Assembly (NCBI GenBank): GCA_965601455.1
Contig: OZ271831.1
Span: 2,418,001 to 2,482,000 of the forward strand
DNA: 64,000 nucleotides
From: JANQEU01 sp965601455
Lineage (GTDB): Bacteria > Bacteroidota > Bacteroidia > Cytophagales > Cyclobacteriaceae
Direction of reading: 5' to 3'
Of the stretch, positions 37,472 through 46,259 are shown piece by piece. Position 1 is the first letter of the stretch, and every line of letters starts with the position of its first letter. The translations under genes were made by a program, and so were the position numbers. Under the pieces are notes generated by a model. That model did no database searches. It saw only the letters and a list, made by a program, of their open reading frames with translations, and was not told the origin of the DNA.

Positions 37472-38590
37472 ATGAATAAGGAAGTAATTGTAGTTGGTGG
37501 CGGATTAGCTGGTTTGGTAACCGCATTACAGTTAAACCAGCAAGACCGAGAAATACTTCTGATTGAAAAAAAGCAATACCCATTCCACAGAGTATGCGGA
37601 GAATATATATCTAATGAAGTTTTACAATTCATGGATAAGAAAGGATATCTACCGGATTTGGAACTACCGAGTATCAAGCAATTCACATTGACATCTGTCC
37701 ATGGAAGGGAAGCTTCTACCCCTTTAGATCTCGGTGGCTTTGGAGTCAGTCGATATAGTCTTGACCATCACTTATACAATCTAGCCAAAGCAAGAGGCAT
37801 AGAAGTAATGACAGGAACCAATGTATTGGATGTGCAATATGATAGTGAGTACTACCAAATCAAAACGGATAAGAAGTCATTTCAGTCGAAAATAGTCATT
37901 GGAGCATTTGGCAAACGTTCAAACATTGATAACAAACTGAACCGATCATTCTTTAATAAACGGTCACCCTACATTGGCGTTAAATACCACGCCTATGCAG
38001 ACATAGATGATGACAGAATTTCTTTACATAATTTCGAGGGAGGCTACTGTGGAGTTAGTCGTGTAGAAAATGATATCACTAATATTTGTTATCTGAGTAA
38101 GGTTGAAAACCTCAAGAAATTTGGTTCTATCGAAGAAATGGAACAAAATATTTTATATCAAAACCCTCACCTCAAAAAACTTTTTACTCGTTCAGAATTC
38201 ATCTTCGATAAACCGGAGGTAATCAATGAAATCTCGTTCGAAACGAAGGGTCCTGTTGAAGAGGGTATCCTAATGGCTGGTGACGCTGCCGGAATGATCA
38301 CACCTCTCTGTGGAAACGGAATGGCTATGGCTATTCACGGGGCCAAAATATTAAGTGAGGAAGTGAACCAGTACCTGGACAAACCGAACATGGCAAAAAG
38401 TGAGCTGGAAGCAAATTACCGAGTAAGATGGGAACGTCAGTTTAAACGTCGACTACAAATTGGGCGGAACGTTCAAAAACTCTTCGGAAATCCCCGTTTT
38501 TCAACATTATCAGTTAATCTTATACGATCCGTAAAGCCCTTGAGTAATTTGATCATTAAAAATACACATGGACAACCCATTCATGCTTAA
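37472..38590 (+). CDS. FAD-dependent oxidoreductase of the geranylgeranyl reductase/monooxygenase type
   Basis: The 372 residues start with VIVVGGGLAGLVTALQLNQQ, the FAD-binding GxGxxG, then LIEKKQYPFHRVCGEYISNE and the second FAD motif GILMAGDAAGMITPLCGNGM. The family includes geranylgeranyl reductases and aromatic hydroxylases. Its 3' end overlaps the convergent UbiA gene by 4 bp, and a type III polyketide synthase with its methyltransferase lies 0.9 kb downstream. A role in tailoring the polyketide (hydroxylation or quinone formation) is an inference from the srsABC-type clusters of Streptomyces. Confidence 0.85.
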   Translation: MNKEVIVVGGGLAGLVTALQLNQQDREILLIEKKQYPFHRVCGEYISNEVLQFMDKKGYLPDLELPSIKQFTLTSVHGREASTPLDLGGFGVSRYSLDHHLYNLAKARGIEVMTGTNVLDVQYDSEYYQIKTDKKSFQSKIVIGAFGKRSNIDNKLNRSFFNKRSPYIGVKYHAYADIDDDRISLHNFEGGYCGVSRVENDITNICYLSKVENLKKFGSIEEMEQNILYQNPHLKKLFTRSEFIFDKPEVINEISFETKGPVEEGILMAGDAAGMITPLCGNGMAMAIHGAKILSEEVNQYLDKPNMAKSELEANYRVRWERQFKRRLQIGRNVQKLFGNPRFSTLSVNLIRSVKPLSNLIIKNTHGQPIHA

Positions 38591-39456
38591 GTACTTGTCA
38601 AACCCAAATAGCAGAAAAAAACAATAAAGCAAACTGATGAAATCAGGTTCAGACGCATTGTCGATTTGAAATTTGCAAATCCTTCATTACGAAACACCTT
38701 AAGTAACCACCAGCCAAAATATCCAACAACAGGAAACATTGCCAATAAAAAGAGTATGGCAATCTGCGTTGAATATACATTTTGGAAGTATACGAAGTAC
38801 AATCCGGAGGCGATTGTAAAAACTATCAGCGTGAATAGGAATGTCCCCCTTATTCCTAGAAGGAGACTGATGGTACGATCTCCCCTTCTTTCGTCTTCTT
38901 CATGCTGGTACACTTGGGTCATCGGATATGAGCCCAGCAAAAGTAGGCTGGATAAACCGGCAGGTAACAGGTAAGAATAAGAAAGGACATCCTCCAACGG
39001 TAGCAGTGTTAATCCATGAATCACTGTGATGAAGGTAAATCCTCCCTGAAATACGCCTATTGTCAGCCAACTAGTAATCGGATATTTCTTGAGACGAATT
39101 ATAGGATGACTGTAGGCTTTCGATACCAAGCCATAGATCAGAAGAAGTATTGCAAAAGTGTAGCTTACCATTAAACCTAAGAGAAGTGCTAATCCATCAA
39201 ATGTTAGTGATAGTCTGTACAAAGACCTAGATACTTCAGGTGGATTTTCCAATCCACCAATTGGTCCTTCGTCTTTATCAAAAAAACTATTGAATCCATT
39301 GCTGGCGGGGTACAGAAATAGGTGAAGACTTAAGAAAACTAACAAAAAGCGAAGCAGTTCAACCTGTTCAACCGTTGCCCAGGCAAAGAGAAATACGGGC
39401 ATTAAGAAAAACGAAAAGGGAATTCGTAGGTGAACCCAGGCCGATCGATTGAACAT
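38587..39456 (-). CDS. UbiA-type prenyltransferase
   Basis: This 289-residue integral membrane protein has about eight to nine hydrophobic segments and the two Asp-rich motifs of the UbiA family: NGFNSFFDKDEG near residue 52 and QVYQHEEDERRGDRT near residue 185. UbiA enzymes attach a prenyl chain to an aromatic ring. Between the PKS genes and a carotenoid operon, an aromatic polyketide acceptor is possible. It is divergent from the PKS, with about 50 bp between start codons. Confidence 0.8.
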   Translation of the reverse strand: MFNRSAWVHLRIPFSFFLMPVFLFAWATVEQVELLRFLLVFLSLHLFLYPASNGFNSFFDKDEGPIGGLENPPEVSRSLYRLSLTFDGLALLLGLMVSYTFAILLLIYGLVSKAYSHPIIRLKKYPITSWLTIGVFQGGFTFITVIHGLTLLPLEDVLSYSYLLPAGLSSLLLLGSYPMTQVYQHEEDERRGDRTISLLLGIRGTFLFTLIVFTIASGLYFVYFQNVYSTQIAILFLLAMFPVVGYFGWWLLKVFRNEGFANFKSTMRLNLISSVCFIVFFCYLGLTST

Positions 39457-39505
39457 GTCAAAACTATTTGGTGTTAAGATATTCCATTTCCATTATCTTT
39501 TGCAC

Positions 39506-40600
39506 ATGGCCGCTTATCTTCAATCCATCGGAATTGCAAACCCTGACCACCAAATCAAACAATCAGAGGTGGTGGAGTTTATGAAACAGGCACATAATCT
39601 GAACAATGAGGAGTCCAGAAAGCTTGATATTCTATATCGTGCCACGGGTATTCAATCCAGGTATACAACTATTTCCGATTATACCCGAACATCAGGATTT
39701 GACTTCTTTCCGGATAATAAGACATTAGAGCCTTTTCCTGAAACTTCTTTTCGATCAGACTGGTATTGTGACCATGCTCTTGACTTAAGTAAAAAGGCGG
39801 TTAGGAACAGCACCTCAAATAAGGAATTGTCAAAAATCACCCATTTGATCACCGTGAGCTGTACCGGAATGTATACACCAGGCTTGGATATTGAGCTTTT
39901 ACATGAGCTGGAGCTAAGCAATCAAATAGAACGAACTTCAATCAACTTTATGGGATGCTATGCAGCATTTACAGGGTTGAAAATGGCTTACCACATATGC
40001 AATTCCAGACAAGATGCACACGTTCTACTGGTTTGCACTGAGCTATGCAGTTTACATTTTCAAAAGGATAATACCGAGGATAACTTATTGGCAAATGCAC
40101 TTTTTGGCGATGGTTCGGCGGCTGCTATCATATCTTCCACACCATCAAAGGGTTTTAACCTGAATCTAACGCACTTTTTTAATGACCTACTGCCATCCGG
40201 CGCTGAGGATATGGCTTGGAAAGTTGGTAATCACGGATTTGAAATGAAATTATCCAAGTATGTACCAGCATTGATAAAAAAAGGAATTCAACCACTTCTA
40301 AATAGGCTAAAGGAGCATTTCAACCCGTTTTCATTCGATTACTATGCTATTCACCCTGGAGGAAAGAAAATTCTGCAGGCAATGGAAGAAACTTTAGGTA
40401 TTAATAAACAAAACAATCGTTTTTCTCATGAGGTACTGAAGAATTATGGAAACATGTCTTCCCCTACCATACTATTTGTTCTTCATTGTTTAATGAATTC
40501 GTTGACCTTCGAAGACGATAAGAAATCGATACTCGCTTTCGCCTTCGGACCTGGTTTAACTCTAGAGAGTGGTGTTTTTCAAGTGGTCCATCAGTCATGA
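39506..40600 (+). CDS. Type III polyketide synthase (chalcone/stilbene synthase family)
   Basis: The 364-residue enzyme condenses malonyl units on an acyl-CoA starter. The thiolase-fold catalytic triad is present: Cys151 in NFMGCYAAFTGL, His283 in YAIHPGGKKIL and Asn316 in LKNYGNMSSPTILF; the GFGPG-like loop reads AFAFGPGLTLE. The ATG giving MAAYLQSIGIANP is preferred to one 19 codons upstream that enters the UbiA gene. It overlaps the methyltransferase by 4 bp. The starter and product cannot be told from sequence: alkylresorcinol, pyrone and tetrahydroxynaphthalene are all possible. Confidence 0.92.
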   Translation: MAAYLQSIGIANPDHQIKQSEVVEFMKQAHNLNNEESRKLDILYRATGIQSRYTTISDYTRTSGFDFFPDNKTLEPFPETSFRSDWYCDHALDLSKKAVRNSTSNKELSKITHLITVSCTGMYTPGLDIELLHELELSNQIERTSINFMGCYAAFTGLKMAYHICNSRQDAHVLLVCTELCSLHFQKDNTEDNLLANALFGDGSAAAIISSTPSKGFNLNLTHFFNDLLPSGAEDMAWKVGNHGFEMKLSKYVPALIKKGIQPLLNRLKEHFNPFSFDYYAIHPGGKKILQAMEETLGINKQNNRFSHEVLKNYGNMSSPTILFVLHCLMNSLTFEDDKKSILAFAFGPGLTLESGVFQVVHQS

Positions 40601-41325
40601 GAAAGCTTGATTTTTCCGTGCGCTCCGATGAACCCGAAATCATGGATGACTTGGATCTGGAAGGTGATGTTCTAAGGCAGACTTTAAAAGAAATCACCCG
40701 TATTAATCTGCTTTTAGGGGGTAACGAAGTGACACTGAATGGAATAAAGTCACTATTGGCCCCATTAAAGCCAACAAAACCCGTCCGAATCTTAGACATC
40801 GGTTGCGGAGACGGTGAAATATTAAGAATTATCGCGAGATGGGGACGTAAGCGCCAAGTACCCGTTGAGCTTATTGGCATCGATGCAAACGAATTCATCT
40901 GTTCTGTGGCTGAAGAAAGTAGCAAGGATTACCCGGAAATTAGCTTTCAGTCTCTGGATATCTTCTCTGATAAGTTCAAAGCCATAGATTTCGATATTGT
41001 GACCGCTACTCTCGTTATGCATCACTTCTCGAATAACCAACTAGACTGGTTGATTAATCATTTTAGTAAGGCATCTATTGGAGTGGTAATCAATGACCTT
41101 CACCGGCATTGGTTCGCATTTCATTCCATCAATCTGTTGACCGCAATTTTCTCTCGTTCCTCAATGGTAAAAAATGATGCAGGTGTATCTGTTCTTAGGG
41201 CTTTTAGAAAGCAGGAACTACAACGGCTAATGTCCAGTTGTGGAGTGAATATTTATAGCCTGAAGTGGTTTTGGGCCTTTCGATGGCAATTAATATGGAA
41301 AACGAATGTGGACACTACTAGTTGA
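40597..41325 (+). CDS. SAM-dependent methyltransferase of the polyketide cluster
   Basis: The 242-residue class I methyltransferase has motif I VRILDIGCGDGEILRII and the motif IV region FDIVTATLVMHHFS, followed by VINDLHRHWFAFHSIN. Overlapping the PKS stop (ATGA) indicates translational coupling, so the substrate is probably the polyketide or a phenol derived from it. It overlaps the following membrane protein by 20 bp. Genes of this kind next to type III PKS are frequent in Bacteroidetes. Confidence 0.9.
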   Translation: MRKLDFSVRSDEPEIMDDLDLEGDVLRQTLKEITRINLLLGGNEVTLNGIKSLLAPLKPTKPVRILDIGCGDGEILRIIARWGRKRQVPVELIGIDANEFICSVAEESSKDYPEISFQSLDIFSDKFKAIDFDIVTATLVMHHFSNNQLDWLINHFSKASIGVVINDLHRHWFAFHSINLLTAIFSRSSMVKNDAGVSVLRAFRKQELQRLMSSCGVNIYSLKWFWAFRWQLIWKTNVDTTS

Positions 41326-41725
41326 TTTCGGTTTAGTGATATTGATTTGGATGACACAATTGATTGTCTATCCGGGTTTTACCCACATGTCACCAGAAGA
41401 TCTGGTTGCATGGCACCCCTCCTACACTACCGCAATTTCTGTGATTGTGATGCCTTTGATGCTTGCTCAGGTCGGCCTTCATGGCTGGGATCTTTTAAAT
41501 TCATTTTCATGGATCAAACTCTTGACGGCACTATTAATAGCTATATGCTGGGCAAACACCTTCTTTCAAGCGGTCCCGTTACATAACCAGATTGGCGCAG
41601 GACGATCAATTATGGAAGCAGCAGAAGGACTAGTTAAGGTGAACTGGTATCGAACAATTCTATGGTCAATTGTATTTGTGATTACCGCTGTTGACTATTT
41701 AAGAAGTCCAGTGACATCGAATTAA
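41306..41725 (+). CDS. Four-helix membrane protein of the polyketide cluster
   Basis: This 139-residue protein has about four hydrophobic helices (LLVDFGLVILIWMTQLIVY; AISVIVMPLMLAQVGLHGW; LLTALLIAICWANTFFQ; ILWSIVFVITAVDYL) with conserved-looking HPSYT and NQIGAG segments. I do not recognise a named family. Overlap with the methyltransferase puts it in the PKS transcript. It might help anchor or transport the lipid product. Its 3' end overlaps the convergent hydrolase gene by 44 bp, which is long. Confidence 0.7.
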   Translation: MWTLLVDFGLVILIWMTQLIVYPGFTHMSPEDLVAWHPSYTTAISVIVMPLMLAQVGLHGWDLLNSFSWIKLLTALLIAICWANTFFQAVPLHNQIGAGRSIMEAAEGLVKVNWYRTILWSIVFVITAVDYLRSPVTSN

Positions 41726-42470
41726 AGGAACCAGGAGACTCAATGGTACAAATATGTCCTGACTCCTTGATCATGTGCATATTCACATCTGGTTTAGATT
41801 TGGCAAATTTTACGGCGGCTGGTAAAAAGATATAGTCGTCCCCACCCATCACAATCAGAATTGGAATTTTGAACTCCTGTTTAACAAACTGATTGAGTCG
41901 TTTAAAAAACTCACTGTACAAACCTAACCACTTCAAATACTCTTGTTGGTTTAGTTTTCTTGCGGATAATTGATATAGCCTTCTTGCCTTTTGATTCCTT
42001 TTCCTTGGCATCACCAGAAAGGAGAAGAGCCGATACATGGAAGTGTAATTGAGAAATAGATTAAGGAAATAGGCAGAGTGAATGAAAAGTCTAAGAAGAA
42101 TTGAACCGGAAAAAACTCCTCCAGCCATGATTGCCGATTGAACTCTTGTGGGATGATGATTTACCAGATCCTGGATAAGTACGCTCCCAAAGGACAACGT
42201 TAGGAAATGAGCTTTATCAATGCTAAGATGATCCAGTACATTCACAATATCCGTAATAATTAAATCGAAGGTATAATTCCCTGAAGATGGAGACATATTT
42301 TTGGATGAACCATGGTCTCTCAAATCCAGCAATAGCAGATTAAAGTGCTTCGAAAAGAACTCCTTCTGTGGCGACCATGTACTAACACTGCCACCGGCAC
42401 CGTGTAGGAATACAATCCACTCTTTTTCCGGGTCACTCCCAATCTTTTCGTAATGAAGTAGTTTCCTCAT
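41682..42470 (-). CDS. Alpha/beta hydrolase
   Basis: About 262 residues. The oxyanion region is FLHGAGGSVSTW, the nucleophile elbow TLSFGS (a Thr replaces the usual first Gly), the acid in VMGGDDYIF and the His in ESGHICTIESP. A start at MRKLLHYEKIGSD fits the fold; an earlier ATG adds 18 residues overlapping the divergent gene's leader. Near the PKS cluster it could release or cyclise a product, but many hydrolases do unrelated work. Confidence 0.85.
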   Translation of the reverse strand: MRKLLHYEKIGSDPEKEWIVFLHGAGGSVSTWSPQKEFFSKHFNLLLLDLRDHGSSKNMSPSSGNYTFDLIITDIVNVLDHLSIDKAHFLTLSFGSVLIQDLVNHHPTRVQSAIMAGGVFSGSILLRLFIHSAYFLNLFLNYTSMYRLFSFLVMPRKRNQKARRLYQLSARKLNQQEYLKWLGLYSEFFKRLNQFVKQEFKIPILIVMGGDDYIFLPAAVKFAKSKPDVNMHMIKESGHICTIESPGSFNSMSLDFLNSQQR

Positions 42471-42531
42471 GGAAAGATGAACAAAAAAAATGGTCTTTGG
42501 GTTTGCATTAAAACGCTCAAACAAGTCAAGT

Positions 42532-42897
42532 ATGGAAACCCAATGGACCTTACATAACGGAAAAAGAATCCTCCAGGTAGATTACAGTAATTGCAAAACA
42601 TCAGAAGATTTGTTGTCAGTGCTACATAAGGCAATAGTTCAAGAAAAATCATTCCCTGACAATCAAGGTTTGACTCTGGCGGATTTCTCAGGATCTTGCG
42701 CTATCAGTACGCAGTATATGGAAGAAGCTAAAAAATTAGGAGTAGAAATTAGAAACCAGAAAGTGGCAAAAACAGCTCTTCTGGGAATCACAGGAATTAG
42801 GAAAGTGCTTCTTGGAGCTTATCAAATGTTCACCGGAGATAGAAATACCAGAGCTTTCGATAACAAGAAATCTGCATTAATGTGGTTGACAAACTAA
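42532..42897 (+). CDS. Small STAS-like hypothetical protein
   Basis: The 121-residue protein (ATG at METQWTLHNGKRILQVDYSN) follows a strand-helix-strand pattern (LTLADFSGSCAISTQYMEEA, AKTALLGITGIRKVLLGAYQ) like STAS/SpoIIAA-type domains. No signal peptide. It lies 46 bp upstream of crtD on the same strand and may be its transcript leader gene. Function unknown; the fold suggestion is weak. Confidence 0.6.
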   Translation: METQWTLHNGKRILQVDYSNCKTSEDLLSVLHKAIVQEKSFPDNQGLTLADFSGSCAISTQYMEEAKKLGVEIRNQKVAKTALLGITGIRKVLLGAYQMFTGDRNTRAFDNKKSALMWLTN

Positions 42898-42943
42898 TGG
42901 TTAATATTCTTTCCTTAATTTCCCTCAAGAACAATCAAAATAA

Positions 42944-44428
42944 TTGAATCAACCGTTGAAAAAAGCCCTCGTAATTGGTTCTGGAATTGCTGGAATAGCG
43001 TCAGCTATTCGACTGAAAGCATTGGGCTACGAAGTAGAAGTTTTTGAAGCCAACTCATACACTGGGGGAAAACTTCACGTGGTTAAAAGCGATGGATATA
43101 GATGGGACGCTGGTCCTTCTCTATTTACCATGCCGCACCTGGTGGACGAATTGTTTACTCTGATGGGTGAAAACCCGAAGGAGTATTTCGACTACAATCG
43201 GCATTCCACCGTTTGCAACTACTTTTGGGACGATGGTACTCGCTTTAATGTACCATCGGATGAGAGTCAGTTTGTCAAAGAGGCCGCAAATAAATTTGAT
43301 TCTACAGAAAAGGCAATCGAGGATTACCTTTCAAATGCCAAGGCAAAATACGATCTTTCTGCCCCAGTATTCCTTGAGAAGTCACTACATAAACTCTCCA
43401 CTTACACAAACAGCAGAACGGTTCACTCCTTAATAAATTCCTTTAGACTAGATGTGTTTTCCTCCCTGGATAAGGTCAATCGGAAAGCGTTCAAAAACAA
43501 GAAATTAGTTCAACTTTTTAACAGGTACGCTACCTATAACGGCTCTTCACCGTATAGTACTCCGGGTATTATGTCCATGATCCCACATCTTGAAATGCAT
43601 TATGGTACATTTTTGCCTAAAGGTGGAATGCACGAGATCAGTCAGAGTTTAACGCGCTTCGCGAAAAAAGTCGGTGTAAAATTTCACCTTTCCACCCCAG
43701 TTACAGGAATCATTCATGAAGAAGATAGGGCCCTGGGCATTAAAACGGAGACTAAAGATATTCATGGAGACGTCGTCATGTGCAACATGGATGTGTTCTC
43801 TGCATACCAGTCCCTACTAGATGACGTCAAAAAGCCAAAAAGAACGTTGAAGCAGGAAAGATCAAGTTCAGCATTGATCTTTTATTGGGGGGTGAAGAGA
43901 GAATTCCAGGAATTGGACCTTCATAATATTCTTTTCAGTGAAGACTACGAAACTGAGTTCGACTACCTCTTTAATAAACTAGATCTCTTCGATGACCCAA
44001 CGGTGTATATAAACATTACCAGTAAACTTGAACCTTCTGATGCACCGGAAGGTTGTGAGAATTGGTTTGTGATGGTCAATGCTCCTGGAAATTTTGAACA
44101 GGATTGGGATGCCTTGATTGAAAAAGGCAGAAAGAACATCATTAATAAAATAAACAAGGTCTTGGGGACAGACATTAGCAAATACATTGAAACTGAGAGT
44201 ATTCTCGACCCAAGATCGATCGAAAAAAAGACAAGTTCTCATAGAGGATCTTTATACGGTGCGTCAAGTAATTCGATGTTCGCCGCTTTCCTTCGTCATC
44301 CAAATTTCTCCTCAACTATAAAAAATCTATATTTCTGTGGTGGTTCCGCGCACCCCGGAGGTGGAATACCGTTATGTCTGCTTTCGGCAAAGATTGCCAC
44401 AGATGCGGTGCCCAAAGTCTCAGCATGA
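42944..44428 (+). CDS. crtD: 1-hydroxycarotenoid 3,4-desaturase (CrtD-like)
   Basis: The 494-residue flavoprotein belongs to the CrtI superfamily: LVIGSGIAGIASAIRLKALG, YTGGKLHVV, then DAGPSLFTMP. The C-terminal FCGGSAHPGGGIPLCLLSAK is the pattern of CrtD rather than of phytoene desaturases. It introduces the 3',4' double bond into 1'-hydroxylated carotenoids. Its position in front of cruF and crtY fits. Start codon TTG; another TTG four codons on is as likely. The stop overlaps cruF by 4 bp. Confidence 0.85.
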   Translation: MNQPLKKALVIGSGIAGIASAIRLKALGYEVEVFEANSYTGGKLHVVKSDGYRWDAGPSLFTMPHLVDELFTLMGENPKEYFDYNRHSTVCNYFWDDGTRFNVPSDESQFVKEAANKFDSTEKAIEDYLSNAKAKYDLSAPVFLEKSLHKLSTYTNSRTVHSLINSFRLDVFSSLDKVNRKAFKNKKLVQLFNRYATYNGSSPYSTPGIMSMIPHLEMHYGTFLPKGGMHEISQSLTRFAKKVGVKFHLSTPVTGIIHEEDRALGIKTETKDIHGDVVMCNMDVFSAYQSLLDDVKKPKRTLKQERSSSALIFYWGVKREFQELDLHNILFSEDYETEFDYLFNKLDLFDDPTVYINITSKLEPSDAPEGCENWFVMVNAPGNFEQDWDALIEKGRKNIINKINKVLGTDISKYIETESILDPRSIEKKTSSHRGSLYGASSNSMFAAFLRHPNFSSTIKNLYFCGGSAHPGGGIPLCLLSAKIATDAVPKVSA

Positions 44429-45078
44429 CGCTTACAGCAGTGAAGTACATATCTCCCATAAATGTTGGAGTCTTTATTATCTGGCTTTTCCATATATCGG
44501 CGATTATTGGAATCAGCATTGGTTACGAAACATGGTTTGTAGAGAAAACCCCATTGAACCTCTTGCTGATTTTTACCATATTAATTCTCCTATATCCCGC
44601 TTTTGACGGTAAACGTCTGATCTTATTTGCTCTATGTTTTCTTACAGGAATGACCGTGGAGTGGTTGGGTGTTAAGTATGGATTTTTATTTGGAAACTAC
44701 AGCTACGGCACAAACCTTGGTCCAAAATTAGATGGTGTTCCCTGGTTGATAGGAGTCAATTGGGGCGTTTTAACATTCATTACGGCCTCGATTTCTACAC
44801 GTTTCTCATCAAATATCTGGATTAGGGCTATAGTGGGTGCTTCCTTAATGGTAATTATGGATATACCAATGGAAGGTGTTGCCCCAAGATTTGATTTTTG
44901 GCGCTTTGCGGAGCACCCTGTACCCCTCAGTAATTACTTGGGTTGGTTTATTACCGCGCTGTTTCTGCACATAATTATGCAATGGAGATCTTTACAAGGA
45001 AGCCGGTATATTAGTACGCACATCTTTTTTGCTCAACTCTTATTCTTCAGCTATTTCTATGTCTTCTTCAGTCTATGA
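44425..45078 (+). CDS. cruF: Carotenoid 1',2'-hydratase (CruF-like, DUF422)
   Basis: The 217-residue membrane protein has six to seven hydrophobic segments and the family's MTVEWLGVKYGFLFGNYSYG and DGVPWLIGVNW. CruF adds water across the psi-end 1',2' bond of acyclic carotenoid ends. The ATG overlapping the crtD stop is chosen over an upstream one inside crtD. It overlaps the lycopene cyclase by 20 bp. It should act on gamma-carotene or a related molecule. Confidence 0.87.
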   Translation: MTLTAVKYISPINVGVFIIWLFHISAIIGISIGYETWFVEKTPLNLLLIFTILILLYPAFDGKRLILFALCFLTGMTVEWLGVKYGFLFGNYSYGTNLGPKLDGVPWLIGVNWGVLTFITASISTRFSSNIWIRAIVGASLMVIMDIPMEGVAPRFDFWRFAEHPVPLSNYLGWFITALFLHIIMQWRSLQGSRYISTHIFFAQLLFFSYFYVFFSL

Positions 45079-46219
45079 TTTTGCTATAATTGGTGCCGGG
45101 GCTGCTGGTGGACAACTGGCCCTGGCAATGGCCTCAGAGAAATGGTTTGAGAACAAAAGAATTCTCATCATTGATAAAGATGAAAAATCCATAAATGATA
45201 AGACCTGGTGCTATTGGGAAAAAGGCACCGGAAAATGGGACAAGATTGTTACAAAGAAATGGCATCACGGGATCGTATCTACAGATGACCTGAGAGAGGA
45301 TTTTGCACTTGCCCCCTACACCTATAAGATGGTTAGATCCATTGATTTCTATTCCCATTTGAAACAGGTGATAAACGATTCACCAAATTTTGATTGGGTA
45401 GTTGGACAGGCATCCACGGTTTTATTGGATGGAGCACTTGCTATTAGCGTCAATGATGAACGGTACCTGGCCAATCATGTCTTTGATAGTCGAATTCATC
45501 CGAATTTCTTTCAGGAGGAAAGCAATCACATTCGTGTGCTTCAACATTTTAAAGGGTGGGAAATTCGATCTGATCAGCCGGTTTTTGATCCCGATCAGTT
45601 TGTGATGATGGATTTCAGAAAGCCATATAAAGGATTAACAGCTTTTACCTATTTGTTACCTTTTTCAGAAACTGAAGCCCTTATTGAATATACTTTTTTT
45701 ACATCCAAACTCGAGGAGGAGAACGTATATGATAATTATATGAGGGCATATCTGAAGGATCATTACGATCTGGATAATTACGAAATAATTTCATCTGAGA
45801 AAGGAGTCATTCCCATGTCTAATTATCCTTTCCATGATGAAAATAATGCCTTGGTAACCAAAATTGGAACAGGAGGCTCCTGGGTACGTGCCTCTACGGG
45901 TTACTCCTTCAGAAAAACTAGCGAATACGTGGACCAGGTTATCAACAATGTAGTAAAAGGTGAAATACCATCTGAAAAATTGATTAAGGCCAAGTTTCAG
46001 CTTTACGACACATTATTCCTGGATATACTCGATCGAAAAAATCAACTTGGTCCTTCAATTTTTGGTAGACTCTATAAAAAGAATCCACCAAAGAGAATAT
46101 TGAGATTCCTTGATGGCCATACCTCGTTTATTGAGGACTTAAAACTGATGTGGTCGGTTGACAAGTGGCTTTTCATTAAATCACTGTTGTATCAATACCT
46201 GAGAATAAAGTTGGACTGA
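45059..46219 (+). CDS. crtY: Lycopene cyclase (CrtY/CrtL family)
   Basis: The 386-residue flavoprotein starts FAIIGAGAAGGQLALAMAS (FAD site), followed by DKTWCYWEKG, the lycopene cyclase signature, and VMMDFRKPYKGLTAFTYLLP. It closes psi-ends to beta-rings. Start at the ATG within the cruF 3' end (MSSSVYDFAIIGAG); an earlier one adds ten residues. Because CruF and CrtD act on the other end, the likely product is monocyclic. Confidence 0.9.
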   Translation: MSSSVYDFAIIGAGAAGGQLALAMASEKWFENKRILIIDKDEKSINDKTWCYWEKGTGKWDKIVTKKWHHGIVSTDDLREDFALAPYTYKMVRSIDFYSHLKQVINDSPNFDWVVGQASTVLLDGALAISVNDERYLANHVFDSRIHPNFFQEESNHIRVLQHFKGWEIRSDQPVFDPDQFVMMDFRKPYKGLTAFTYLLPFSETEALIEYTFFTSKLEEENVYDNYMRAYLKDHYDLDNYEIISSEKGVIPMSNYPFHDENNALVTKIGTGGSWVRASTGYSFRKTSEYVDQVINNVVKGEIPSEKLIKAKFQLYDTLFLDILDRKNQLGPSIFGRLYKKNPPKRILRFLDGHTSFIEDLKLMWSVDKWLFIKSLLYQYLRIKLD

Positions 46220-46259
46220 CGTAATATTTAGTCATTCCTTCTTATGTTTCAGGTATTAT

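Noticed and set aside
43167..43433. Second-frame open reading in crtD
   Set aside because: It overlaps a clear CrtD-type desaturase in another frame and encodes nothing recognisable.
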